DNA of 64,000 bases from an uncultured Anaerolineae bacterium (lineage in GTDB: Bacteria > Chloroflexota > Anaerolineae > Promineifilales > Promineifilaceae): positions 1-64,000 of the forward strand of contig CAJQMR010000009.1 of NCBI GenBank assembly GCA_905479495.1, given 5' to 3'. Below are positions 35,528 through 43,618 of this stretch, piece by piece. A program made the position numbers and the translations under genes. The notes under the pieces are model-generated. The model was not told the DNA's origin. It saw only the letters and a list, made by a program, of their open reading frames with translations, and ran no database searches. Position 1 is the first letter of the stretch. Every line of letters begins with the position of its first letter.

Positions 35528-36625
35528 TTATTCAGCCAATGATTGAGCCATTTGCAGCAGGTCTGCCAGGGTCAGGTTGGGGTTGGCGGTTTGGATCTTG
35601 TACCGTTTGCCGTTTGCTTCCCAGGTGAGCTGCTGATTCGGTGCGTCATTGTCCCAAACTGCCGTTTGCATCGGATCTGTTCCCTGTTCAACCGGCTCTG
35701 TTAATACCCAGACTCCTTTCACATACTCCCCCGTAACGCCAGGAGCAATTTCTGCCGATTGGGTGATGGCGTTATCGCCAATTGTTTCGCCCACGTTGCC
35801 ATCGGCGGCCAATTTACTATCTTGCGTCAACAAAATCGTATCGGCACCATTCCGGTAAAAGAGGCTGATGAATGTGGGCACGTGTGGGCCTGAAGCGCTT
35901 TCCATGTCGGCAAGGGGAGCAAAAACGGTGTCCAGCACATAGCCAGCAGGTAAGTTGGTGATGGTAGCCACAGGATAACCCATTAGCGCAGCCGCTTCGC
36001 TCAGCGCAACGTTGTTGGTAGCGATGCCGCCACCGCCGCCTGCATTGCCGCTGCTGTCAGCCGATGTCACCGTCAGGCTCTCCTCATCTTCCGAGATAGT
36101 GACTTCGATTTCATCGCTGCTGGTTACCTCGGCAGAGCCTGCTTCGGTTTCCACTGCCACGGCGACTGGTTCATCTTCTTCACTGACAATATTGAGGGTT
36201 TGCGAACCGTCTGGGGAAACGGCCGTTTCCACATCAATTTCACTTTCTTCAGGAATCTCAACCACCAGTTCATCTGCTTCCACGCCGACAATAACCACAT
36301 TGGCTGTGGATTCTGCCGCTGCTGGCAGATCGCTGCTGCGCTGGAAAAATCGCAGCATTTCCTGGGCCATTGTTTGCCCGGCTGGCGTAAATAGGGCAAA
36401 AGCCGCCATGAGTAATGCAACCAGGGTCAGCCCCAATGCCAATCGTTTGCCAACTCCATTTAAACTTGAACGTCTCATTTGTTTGTCTCCTTGACTTTGT
36501 TTTGCCATCCACGGCATGGCCGCCATGCGTTGCTGAAAACTTTGGCCAAGGGGAACGTCTGTTGTTTCCAAAAGCTGCACAATTTGTTCTTCAGTTGGTG
36601 CAGACTGCGTCTCTTGATTTTTCAT
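35528..36625 (-). CDS. Membrane-anchored anti-sigma-factor-like protein (DUF4367-like)
   Basis: A 365-residue protein with a short cytoplasmic N-terminus (EEQIVQLLETTDVPLGQSFQ), one membrane helix at ~70-90 (LALGLTLVALLMAAFALFTP), an extracytoplasmic acidic Val/Thr/Ser stretch (~110-200) and a DUF4367-like C-terminal domain (LPAGYVLDTVFAPLADMESA; TWEANGKRYKIQTANPNLTL). Its start overlaps the stop of the upstream sigma factor (ATGA at 36622-36625), so the pair is an ECF sigma plus membrane anti-sigma unit. It likely holds the sigma factor at the membrane until a surface signal is received; no zinc-binding HxxxCxxC motif is seen. Confidence 0.75.
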   Translation of the reverse strand: MKNQETQSAPTEEQIVQLLETTDVPLGQSFQQRMAAMPWMAKQSQGDKQMRRSSLNGVGKRLALGLTLVALLMAAFALFTPAGQTMAQEMLRFFQRSSDLPAAAESTANVVIVGVEADELVVEIPEESEIDVETAVSPDGSQTLNIVSEEDEPVAVAVETEAGSAEVTSSDEIEVTISEDEESLTVTSADSSGNAGGGGGIATNNVALSEAAALMGYPVATITNLPAGYVLDTVFAPLADMESASGPHVPTFISLFYRNGADTILLTQDSKLAADGNVGETIGDNAITQSAEIAPGVTGEYVKGVWVLTEPVEQGTDPMQTAVWDNDAPNQQLTWEANGKRYKIQTANPNLTLADLLQMAQSLAE

Positions 36626-37266
36626 GATTCACTCTCCCTGGAGGTCTCCACAACCAGCGCATCCTGGGTTGTGGGCCACGCTTCCCGTAGCCGGGACAAT
36701 TCGCGCCGAATAATAACCGATACATGATTGTCTGTAAGCTCCAGATGGGCGGCGACTTTTTTGACGCGCCAGCCAACCAGATACCGTAGGACAAGAATTT
36801 CACGCGAGCGTTCAGTCAAATCATCCAGCAGTTGCCAAAGAATTTGGCGCCGTTCCTGCGAGATTGCTTTTTGCTCAGGACCTTCGCCTTTGTCTATCGT
36901 CAACTGCTCATTTAGCTGGCCGGGAATGCCGTGCCGTTCTTTGTGCCGGTATTTGTCGATGACCAGGCGGCGGGCAATGGTGAGCAGCCAACCAAGGGCA
37001 GCCTCCTCATCGCCAGTAAACCGTTTTCGCGCTTTCCAGGCGCGTTCGTAGGTTTCGGCCGTCAGGTCTTCGACCTCAACGGCCGTATGGCCGCTGATGC
37101 CGTAGATGTACCTGGCTACGATAGGATGGGTCTGTTCATACAGCTGGGCAAAGGCATCTGCATCCTGATACGCCGAGGAACGGGAGCGCCCAAAGGGTAA
37201 CTTAAGCGAAAGCCGAAGCTTTTTGGGCAGCAATGAGGCACTCGTTTCCAGGTTATGTTCAGACAT
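36622..37266 (-). CDS. ECF RNA polymerase sigma factor
   Basis: A 214-residue sigma-70 family protein. Region 2 lies at ~40-105 (FAQLYEQTHPIVARYIYGIS; VEDLTAETYERAWKARKRF; ALGWLLTIARRLVIDKYR) and region 4 at ~140-195 (WQLLDDLTERSREILVLRYL, VGWRVKKVAAHLELTDNHVS). It directs transcription of the regulon controlled by the overlapping anti-sigma gene. A 30-residue basic N-terminal extension precedes region 2. No autoregulatory promoter could be assigned. Confidence 0.9.
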   Translation of the reverse strand: MSEHNLETSASLLPKKLRLSLKLPFGRSRSSAYQDADAFAQLYEQTHPIVARYIYGISGHTAVEVEDLTAETYERAWKARKRFTGDEEAALGWLLTIARRLVIDKYRHKERHGIPGQLNEQLTIDKGEGPEQKAISQERRQILWQLLDDLTERSREILVLRYLVGWRVKKVAAHLELTDNHVSVIIRRELSRLREAWPTTQDALVVETSRESES

Positions 37267-37456
37267 ACTGTTGCCAATCTCCTTGCATAAACCACATGGA
37301 CCATACCTTTAGCCAGGTGATTTTAGATGTGTATCCTCGCGAGTGAGCAAAGCGTAGCAAAACTTGCAAGTCCCTTTGTGCTTCACCTACCTATGGAAAC
37401 GAAGAAACGGCAAAAATCTGACACGTCTGTCCAAATTGGGGAGTTGAATCGTGGGG

Positions 37457-37550
37457 AAACCTGACAGGTTTACACAGAAGTTTTGCCGTCATGTCACTTT
37501 GCTGAGCAACACAACTTCGCATAAAGTCGTCTCAAAAACCTGTCAGGTTT
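37457..37550. repeat. Pair of AAACCTGNCAGGTTT palindromes
   Basis: Two 15-bp palindromes (37457-37471 AAACCTGACAGGTTT and 37536-37550 AAACCTGTCAGGTTT) lie 64 bp apart between the sigma and SDR genes. This arrangement resembles a short mobile element with repeated ends. The rest of the 286-bp gap shows no gene. Confidence 0.65.
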
Positions 37551-37552
37551 GG

Positions 37553-38311
37553 TCAACTACGCAGGTAGGAGGCCCCGTTCACGTCGATAATGGCTCCGGT
37601 GAGGAATTGGGTGCCTTCGGCGGCTAAGAAGAGCACAGGGTAGGCTACCTCATCCGGGGCGGCCACCCGGTTTAGCGGACTTTGCCCACGCACGCTGTCC
37701 CCCATTTCGCCTGCCAGAAATTCTTCCGCCATGTCGGTTTCCACAAAACCGGGCGCGACCACGCCGACAAAAATGTTGTACGGGGCCAAATATTTAGCCA
37801 ATGATTGGCTCATGGCGTTCAGCCCAGCTTTACTGGCTCCGTAAGCAGGGGCCGTCGGTTCCCCACGAAAAGCCCCGCGCGAAGAAACATTGACGATACG
37901 GCCGTAGCCCTGCTGAATCATCTGTTGCCCCACCAAATAAGTCAGGTTGGCCACCCCCACCAAATTCACGGCCAGTGTTTGCTGCCAAGCCGCCTGCCAC
38001 TCCGCAAACGACACGTCCGCCAGGGGATGATCTTCGTAGATGCCTGCGTTGTTGACCAGGATGTCGATACGGCCGTATCGCGCCACAACTTCCTGCACCA
38101 ACGCTTCTAACGACGCTGGCTCCGCCATCTCTGCTTGCGCGATGTGGTGATTGCTGCCCTGGAGAGATGCGGCCGTTTCTTCCGCCGCTGCCCGGTTGCT
38201 GTTGTAATGTACCACCACCTGTGCGCCGTGTTGGGCAAATTGCTGGCAAATTGCCCGGCCAATGCCGCGCGATCCGCCTGTGACCAAAACTACTTTTCCT
38301 GTGAAATCCAT
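37553..38311 (-). CDS. Short-chain dehydrogenase/reductase (FabG-like)
   Basis: A 252-residue classical SDR: VVLVTGGSRGIGRAICQQFA, NNAGIYED, catalytic Ser in 'VNVSSRGA', YGASKAGLNAMSQSL (YxxxK), and the C-terminal VLFLAAEGTQFLTGAIIDVN. It resembles 3-oxoacyl-ACP reductases, but similar proteins have many substrates and no fatty-acid genes are nearby. ATG 38311 is chosen because AAGGAG lies 6 nt upstream; an ATG one codon earlier is only 3 nt from it. Confidence 0.9.
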   Translation of the reverse strand: MDFTGKVVLVTGGSRGIGRAICQQFAQHGAQVVVHYNSNRAAAEETAASLQGSNHHIAQAEMAEPASLEALVQEVVARYGRIDILVNNAGIYEDHPLADVSFAEWQAAWQQTLAVNLVGVANLTYLVGQQMIQQGYGRIVNVSSRGAFRGEPTAPAYGASKAGLNAMSQSLAKYLAPYNIFVGVVAPGFVETDMAEEFLAGEMGDSVRGQSPLNRVAAPDEVAYPVLFLAAEGTQFLTGAIIDVNGASYLRS

Positions 38312-38330
38312 CATTCTCTCCTTCAAACCT

Positions 38331-38382
38331 GTAGTCGCAGATTCCAATCTGCGCTTTTACGCGCTAAGAAAGCGCGGCTACA
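38331..38382. repeat. Dispersed element folding as a three-way junction
   Basis: An outer stem GTAG.CGC/GCG.CTAC (38331 and 38382) encloses two hairpins, CGCAGATT-CC-AATCTGCG and CGCGCT-AAGAA-AGCGCG. It lies between the SDR gene and the terminator of the GT39-NHL gene. Confidence 0.7.
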
Positions 38383-38395
38383 TGGGGTTGGTTAA

Positions 38396-38432
38396 TAAAA
38401 AAAGACCCGCCAGATTGTACCCTGGCAGGTCT
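38396..38432 (-). terminator. Terminator of the GT39-NHL gene
   Basis: On the minus strand an 11-bp stem with one mismatch (CTGGCAGGTCT-like arms) is followed by a run of seven T. It lies 22 bp after the stop at 38455. Confidence 0.82.
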
Positions 38433-38454
38433 GGGATTTTAGGCGTATGGCCGT

Positions 38455-41400
38455 TTAATTTTCATCAGTCGGCGTGGGTGTGGGGGACACAGCTTCTGTT
38501 GGCGCTATCTCTGTTGGCTCAACGGCCGTATCCTCCTCAATGGCCTCAGTTGGTTCTACTATCGACTCATCGCTCGGCTCATCCACAGGCTCCTCAATGG
38601 ATTCGTCTACCGGCTCTTCAATCGGTTCTTCGATTGGAATCACCGGGGCAAAAATCGGCGCGTATTTCAGCACGCGATTGTTACCCGCATCAGCAATGTA
38701 GATGTTGTCCTGCTTGTCGATGAAGATGCCGTTGATCAAGTTCAAGCTGTTGGCATCGGTGCCAAACTGGCCAAACTTGCCCAAATAGCTGCCATCTGGC
38801 CCAAAGATGAGCACCCGCGCCGCCTCTGGATCGGTGACATAGACACGACCGCCGCTGTCTACCGCCAGGTAAGGCTTGTTGTTGATGGAGGTGTTGGCTG
38901 GCCAGCCGGTGTCTAGCAACCACTCGTTAACCGGAATGAGGTCCGAAGTGAATTGTTGGATACGGCCGTTCCACGTATCGGCCACGTAAACAAACCCATC
39001 GGCGCTTTCAGCGCTGCCAACAGCAACGCCTACGGGTTCATTAAACTGACCCAGGCCAGCGCCAAACTGATCGCCCCCAGCGCCCAACTGCCCGATGAAG
39101 TTCCCCTCAGCATCCATGATTTGCACGCGATGATGACCGGTGTCTGTTACCAGCACGCGGCCATCGGCTGTGAGCGCCACTTCCCGCGGGCCGAAGAATA
39201 AGCCCAGCCCTTGCCCGGCCGGATCATCAGCTGTATTGCCGGGACGGCCGTATGTGGCCACAAACTGCCCATCCAGCGTGAATTTCTGCACGCGATGGTT
39301 CCAGGTGTCGGCCACGTAGACAAAGTCTTCATCGATGGCCAGACCCCACGGTCCTTGCCCTTCGGGGCTAAACTGACCGTTGCCTGCGCCAGGACTGCCA
39401 AAGCTGTCGATGAACTGCCCGGCGGCGTCAAAAACTTGTATCCGCTGGTTACCAGAGTCAAGAACGTAGATACGGCCGTCGTCACTCACCGCCACGTTGC
39501 GCGGGGCAAACAGCTGATCTTCTGTCGCGCCTGCCACCCCGCTGGGATTAATCACCAGCACCGGGGCAACAGAAATTTCACCCTCTTCATACGGTGTTTC
39601 TAAACCAGGTGCACCTACCGCTTCCAGGCCATAATCCCACAGGTCGGCCAGCACATCCTTGCGCACATACAGACGCAAATCGTCCCGCAGCGGCCATTGG
39701 CCATCAGTTAACGTCCCGCCAAAAGTCTGGCTGTACTTGCTAAAATCGCGGTAGAAGAAGATGTCCCATAGCGACTCACGCACGTTGGGGTTCAGCAGAC
39801 CACGCCGCTCCATCCCTTCTGGTCGATTGGGGTCGCCCAAAATGGCTGCCCAGCCGATGTTGCGGTAATCCTCCATTGGCCACCAGAGATAGGTGTAGGT
39901 GCGGTAAGTGTAGTTATTGCCCAGCAGCCGGTCTACTTCATCCCAATTGCTGCGTCCCACCAGCACCATTGGCGATTCGTTCAGGCTGGCAGAAGGGGTT
40001 TCGCCAAAGTAAACGCGGTTGGGATATTCGCGCATGTACCAGGTGAAGGGCCAGGAAACGCCACTGCCGCCAAAGGCAACTTTAATGCTTTTGTCGCCGT
40101 GCAGCCGCATAGAGAGGGTTTCAATCTGATCCAGCACCATGCTTTTGGCAGCCGGTGCGCCATGCGCATACACCATAAATTCGCGGGCGTAATCCGCATT
40201 GGGGAAGCTGGACAGGTACGTGAAGCGAATGGTGAGAAGGCTGAGCAGAATCAGAGTTGACATGACCAGCAGCGGACGACGGAGACGGCCGTTCACTTTT
40301 TCCCTGACCTGCTGCCAAAACCAAAAGACGACGGCCGCCAGGACAATACCACCCAGCACCCGGCCCAGCTGGTCTAAATTGCCCAGCTGTTGGTTGCCCA
40401 ATTGCACGTGTCCCAGCAAAACCGGCCCCAACGCCACAAAAACAGCGATGATAAGTCCCAACGTCAAACCAGCATAAATCAATGCCTGTTTGGAGAATAG
40501 ATCGCGCCAGCTTATATCTTTAAATCGTTCGTTGACGTACCAGCCAGCCAGCAGCCCCATTGGAATAACAAAATGGGTGCTGAGCCAGGGCATCTTTTCC
40601 CCGGCGGCACTGTAAGCCACCCAGGTCAGGGCCAGCCACCAGCTGACAAAGGCCACAAATTCGCACATGATGTCTTTGGCCAGCAGGCTCATCAAGCTTT
40701 TTTCCAGCCCATAGGCGCGCAAAATCTGGTCACGCCGAATAAGGAACCAGGCCAAAATAGCGATGCCCAAAATGAGCAGCGCCACCAAAATGCCGGGTAG
40801 GCGTTTGACGTCCAACCCTTCCGCTACGTTGCCTAGATTAAAGAGCCAGTTGCTTAAGCTAAAGCCAAGAAGGGCCAGGAAAACGGCCGTAATCCAATAC
40901 CCTGTCACCTGATTAAGACGCTGCTTAATGAGCCAAAACCGTATGGCTAACAGCGAAAAGATGAGCGGCAAAAATTCGTAAAATGGCACCACAAAAAAGT
41001 AGTAAAAAGATGGCTGATTCCCCCGAGCCACGTCCTGCTGTTCCAGCCAGTAGCCCAACGAACCAACCGTGCCGCTAACCCACCCAGACTGGATGTTGGT
41101 GAAGACAGAGGTGTAAAGCACAAAGAAAATACTGTGGTAAATGGCCGCAGCGATGAGCCAGCGACGTTGATCCCACCACAACCCTATCAGGATCGCAATG
41201 ACAAACGTGAGCGCCACAAATGAAACCGTTAAAAACATCGACGAATCAAAAAAGGCAGCACGGCAGGTTGCATTCCCTACGCGAGCAAAAAAGACCTGAA
41301 GCGCCGACATCGCCTCTTGCCCTTCCAAAAGGCAGCTGTTAAACGTGTAGTCACGCGGATTGCCCCCAGCCAGAACCACCAACAGGGGGGCAACCATAGG

Positions 41401-42393
41401 CAAAATAAGGGTCGTGAACAGAATGATAAGATCAAATTCGCTGTAATTCTTTAAAAACGGCCGATATCGGGCCGCGATCCAAAACAGACCGCCAGCCAGA
41501 GCAAAAATCCCTACAATTTCTACCCAGCCCAGTCGGGTTTCCACAACGCTGGTCTGCTCCGCTTCTGGGGTGATCTGGCCAGCGGTATCCGGATCGACAG
41601 CAAAGACGCCGGTGTCTTCTGGTGTGGCCACAGGGTCTGGCTGTGCTGCCAACTGCTGACCCAGCAAGCCGCCGCCAACCATCAACAGCCCAAGCAGTAT
41701 CAACAATACAGGGGAGGTCAGCTTGTCCAAATTGTTGCGCAGCCAGGGGGCCATCCAGATTTGGGGCAGCAGTCGCAAAATCAAAAAGCTGCCAAAAATG
41801 GCCACGTAAATAAAGGACACCTCTTTGGTAGAGAACATGAGCGCGTTGCCCGCAGCAAACCACCACAAATATTTCTCTTCCCGCTCCTGGAAGTAACGCC
41901 AAATGGCGATAAAAATAATCATTGCCCAAACAATCACGTAAATGTCGTGGCGAATGTAGCGGGAATAGTAGGTGAGGTAGGGCGAAATGAGGAAGAAGAA
42001 ACTGGTTGCTACCGCGCCTATCTTGCCCAGCCAGGGGCGTAAAAAGTAAGGCATGCCTACCAAAATGATGCCGAATAGTGCCACCGGTAACCGTGCCGAA
42101 AAATCACTGTCGCCAAACAGCCAGTAAAAAATGGGGGTGATATGGAATAAAAACGGGCCATGCATCAGCGGCGTGTGGCTGAAGCCGTCGCCAATAAAAA
42201 ATTGATAGGAAAACTGGGTGTGCAGGCTCTCATCGTGGCTCATGACCCGATCACCTAACCCCCAAAGGCGAGTGACAATGGCCGCCAGCAGAATGAGAAA
42301 ATAGGCGGTCTTTTCCCAGTCAATGTTGAGGGTGGCCAGTAGGGGGCGGGTTAGAAAATCAGGTTTTGGTTCAGGCGTTGTCAAGTCAGTCAT
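38455..42393 (-). CDS. Membrane glycosyltransferase (GT39/Agl23-like, TIGR03663) fused to NHL beta-propeller
   Basis: A 1,312-residue protein. Residues ~1-780 are a multi-pass GT-C membrane enzyme; the first loop has the acidic motif 'SHDESLHTQFSYQF' expected for polyprenyl-phosphate-sugar transferases. A soluble domain (~780-950) follows, then six NHL blades at ~955-1245 (NVAVSDDGRIYVLDSGNQRI, GLAIDEDFVYVADTWNHRV, EVALTADGRVLVTDTGHHRV, and others), and a Glu/Pro/Thr-rich tail (about 60 residues, with repeated EEPVDE units). It likely moves sugar from a lipid carrier to surface polymers, with the propeller outside. It is the last gene of a long minus-strand glycosylation cluster, 97 bp after the anti-sigma-like gene. 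Confidence 0.85.
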   Translation of the reverse strand: MTDLTTPEPKPDFLTRPLLATLNIDWEKTAYFLILLAAIVTRLWGLGDRVMSHDESLHTQFSYQFFIGDGFSHTPLMHGPFLFHITPIFYWLFGDSDFSARLPVALFGIILVGMPYFLRPWLGKIGAVATSFFFLISPYLTYYSRYIRHDIYVIVWAMIIFIAIWRYFQEREEKYLWWFAAGNALMFSTKEVSFIYVAIFGSFLILRLLPQIWMAPWLRNNLDKLTSPVLLILLGLLMVGGGLLGQQLAAQPDPVATPEDTGVFAVDPDTAGQITPEAEQTSVVETRLGWVEIVGIFALAGGLFWIAARYRPFLKNYSEFDLIILFTTLILPMVAPLLVVLAGGNPRDYTFNSCLLEGQEAMSALQVFFARVGNATCRAAFFDSSMFLTVSFVALTFVIAILIGLWWDQRRWLIAAAIYHSIFFVLYTSVFTNIQSGWVSGTVGSLGYWLEQQDVARGNQPSFYYFFVVPFYEFLPLIFSLLAIRFWLIKQRLNQVTGYWITAVFLALLGFSLSNWLFNLGNVAEGLDVKRLPGILVALLILGIAILAWFLIRRDQILRAYGLEKSLMSLLAKDIMCEFVAFVSWWLALTWVAYSAAGEKMPWLSTHFVIPMGLLAGWYVNERFKDISWRDLFSKQALIYAGLTLGLIIAVFVALGPVLLGHVQLGNQQLGNLDQLGRVLGGIVLAAVVFWFWQQVREKVNGRLRRPLLVMSTLILLSLLTIRFTYLSSFPNADYAREFMVYAHGAPAAKSMVLDQIETLSMRLHGDKSIKVAFGGSGVSWPFTWYMREYPNRVYFGETPSASLNESPMVLVGRSNWDEVDRLLGNNYTYRTYTYLWWPMEDYRNIGWAAILGDPNRPEGMERRGLLNPNVRESLWDIFFYRDFSKYSQTFGGTLTDGQWPLRDDLRLYVRKDVLADLWDYGLEAVGAPGLETPYEEGEISVAPVLVINPSGVAGATEDQLFAPRNVAVSDDGRIYVLDSGNQRIQVFDAAGQFIDSFGSPGAGNGQFSPEGQGPWGLAIDEDFVYVADTWNHRVQKFTLDGQFVATYGRPGNTADDPAGQGLGLFFGPREVALTADGRVLVTDTGHHRVQIMDAEGNFIGQLGAGGDQFGAGLGQFNEPVGVAVGSAESADGFVYVADTWNGRIQQFTSDLIPVNEWLLDTGWPANTSINNKPYLAVDSGGRVYVTDPEAARVLIFGPDGSYLGKFGQFGTDANSLNLINGIFIDKQDNIYIADAGNNRVLKYAPIFAPVIPIEEPIEEPVDESIEEPVDEPSDESIVEPTEAIEEDTAVEPTEIAPTEAVSPTPTPTDEN

Positions 42394-42418
42394 AAAATAT
42401 CCAGCGTTTTAATTTTTC

Positions 42419-42480
42419 AGGACTGGCAGTCCTTAATATTGCGCGGCAGCAACTAATTTGATCTCAGGACTGCCAGTCCT
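42419..42480. repeat. Pair of AGGACTG.CAGTCCT palindromes
   Basis: 42419-42433 (AGGACTGGCAGTCCT) and 42466-42480 (AGGACTGCCAGTCCT) are inverted copies of one another separated by 32 bp, between the anti-sigma-like and GT39-NHL genes. Confidence 0.7.
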
Positions 42481-42490
42481 AAATTCAAAC

Positions 42491-43006
42491 TTAATTTGTA
42501 TTTATTGGCACGGCCGCAACCGGTGTAGGCAGCGGAGCCGGTGTTGTTACAACAATTGGTTCGCCTTGGTCAGCAACGGCCGTTTCCGTTGGCACCACTT
42601 GTGTTTCGGTAGCGGCAGGCGTGTGCGTCATGGTGGCAGTAACGGCTACAGCCGTGGGCGATGACCACAGGGCAGACTGTTCATTGTTAAACCATTGCCA
42701 GCCACCAAGCAGCAAGACAAACAGCATAGCCACCATGGCTAACTGGCGTGGGGCAAAGCTGTTCCAAAACGGCCGTTTCTGCTTGGGAATTGCCGGCATG
42801 AGCTGGGCCAGACGGCCGTTTTCTATGGTGCCTGCCTGCTGCAAGGTACGCTTGACCAACTGCCCAACCTGCCGCTCTTGTTGTACCTGCTTCAGCAAGG
42901 CCGGATCATTTCCAATTTGCCTGGCCAGCGGCTGTTTTTCCCCAGATGGCAGCAAATCCAGCACGTATTCTTGCAGCAGATTTGTTTGGTTATTTGTCTC
43001 AATCAT
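42491..43006 (-). CDS. Anti-sigma-factor-like membrane protein
   Basis: A 171-residue protein with a cytoplasmic N-terminus (NLLQEYVLDLLPSGEKQPLA, the RskA-like start), one membrane helix at ~85-105 (LAMVAMLFVLLLGGWQWF) and a short Thr/Pro/Ala-rich outer tail. The start overlaps the stop of the sigma-factor gene (ATGA at 43003-43006), which argues for an anti-sigma role. It lacks a zinc motif. Confidence 0.75.
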   Translation of the reverse strand: MIETNNQTNLLQEYVLDLLPSGEKQPLARQIGNDPALLKQVQQERQVGQLVKRTLQQAGTIENGRLAQLMPAIPKQKRPFWNSFAPRQLAMVAMLFVLLLGGWQWFNNEQSALWSSPTAVAVTATMTHTPAATETQVVPTETAVADQGEPIVVTTPAPLPTPVAAVPINTN

Positions 43007-43617
43007 GGTTCAATCTGCTCCGTCAACGATTCGCGCAACGCTTTGTGCGCCAATCGCATCCGGGATTCGGCCGTTTTGGTAGGAACCCCCAAAATCTGGC
43101 CAATTTCCACGTACGAAAATCCTTCATAATAGCGCAGGACGGCCGTTTCCCGCAGCTTGTCTGATAGTTCCTGAATGGCTGCCCACACCACCTGCTGCTG
43201 CTCTGTGAGCTGCATCGTCTCCACTGGGGTGGGGGAATCCGTATCCGTCACATCCAGATTTGTTAGCTGGCTGAGCGAAAAGGTGGGCAGCCATTTGCGC
43301 CGCCGTTTGTTGTGGCAGCGGCTGACGGCAATCTGGTACAGCCATGTCTTAAATGCTGATTTATTGGCGTCATAATTGGCCAACTTGCGGAAAGCATATT
43401 CAAAACTGTCCTGTAATACCTCTTCGGCATCTTCCCGATTTTGCAGCAGGCTGTAGCACAGCCGGTAAATCATTCCACCATACTGGTTATACAGCGTCAC
43501 ATACGCTGTTTCCTCACCAGCCAGGCAGCGCTGAATGAGCGGGTAGCTTTGCTCATCGGCGTAGGTGGGGCGTTCGTTTCCCCACGGTTGCAGGGTTGGA
43601 TCAGAAATAGAGTTCAT
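43003..43617 (-). CDS. ECF RNA polymerase sigma factor
   Basis: A 204-residue ECF sigma factor. Region 2 lies at ~35-100 (YVTLYNQYGGMIYRLCYSLL, DAEEVLQDSFEYAFRKL, SAFKTWLYQIAVSRCHNKRR) and region 4 at ~140-195 (ELSDKLRETAVLRYYEGFSY, VEIGQILGVPTKTAESRMRL). It begins 1 bp after the GT39 gene's stop and overlaps the anti-sigma-like gene, so it sits inside the glycosylation gene cluster and probably controls it or surface stress genes. Confidence 0.92.
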   Translation of the reverse strand: MNSISDPTLQPWGNERPTYADEQSYPLIQRCLAGEETAYVTLYNQYGGMIYRLCYSLLQNREDAEEVLQDSFEYAFRKLANYDANKSAFKTWLYQIAVSRCHNKRRRKWLPTFSLSQLTNLDVTDTDSPTPVETMQLTEQQQVVWAAIQELSDKLRETAVLRYYEGFSYVEIGQILGVPTKTAESRMRLAHKALRESLTEQIEP

Positions 43618-43618
43618 G

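Noticed and set aside
41432-41929. Antisense and other-frame open frames inside the GT39-NHL gene
   Set aside because: They have no start signals or recognisable families and overlap a continuous membrane-protein frame.
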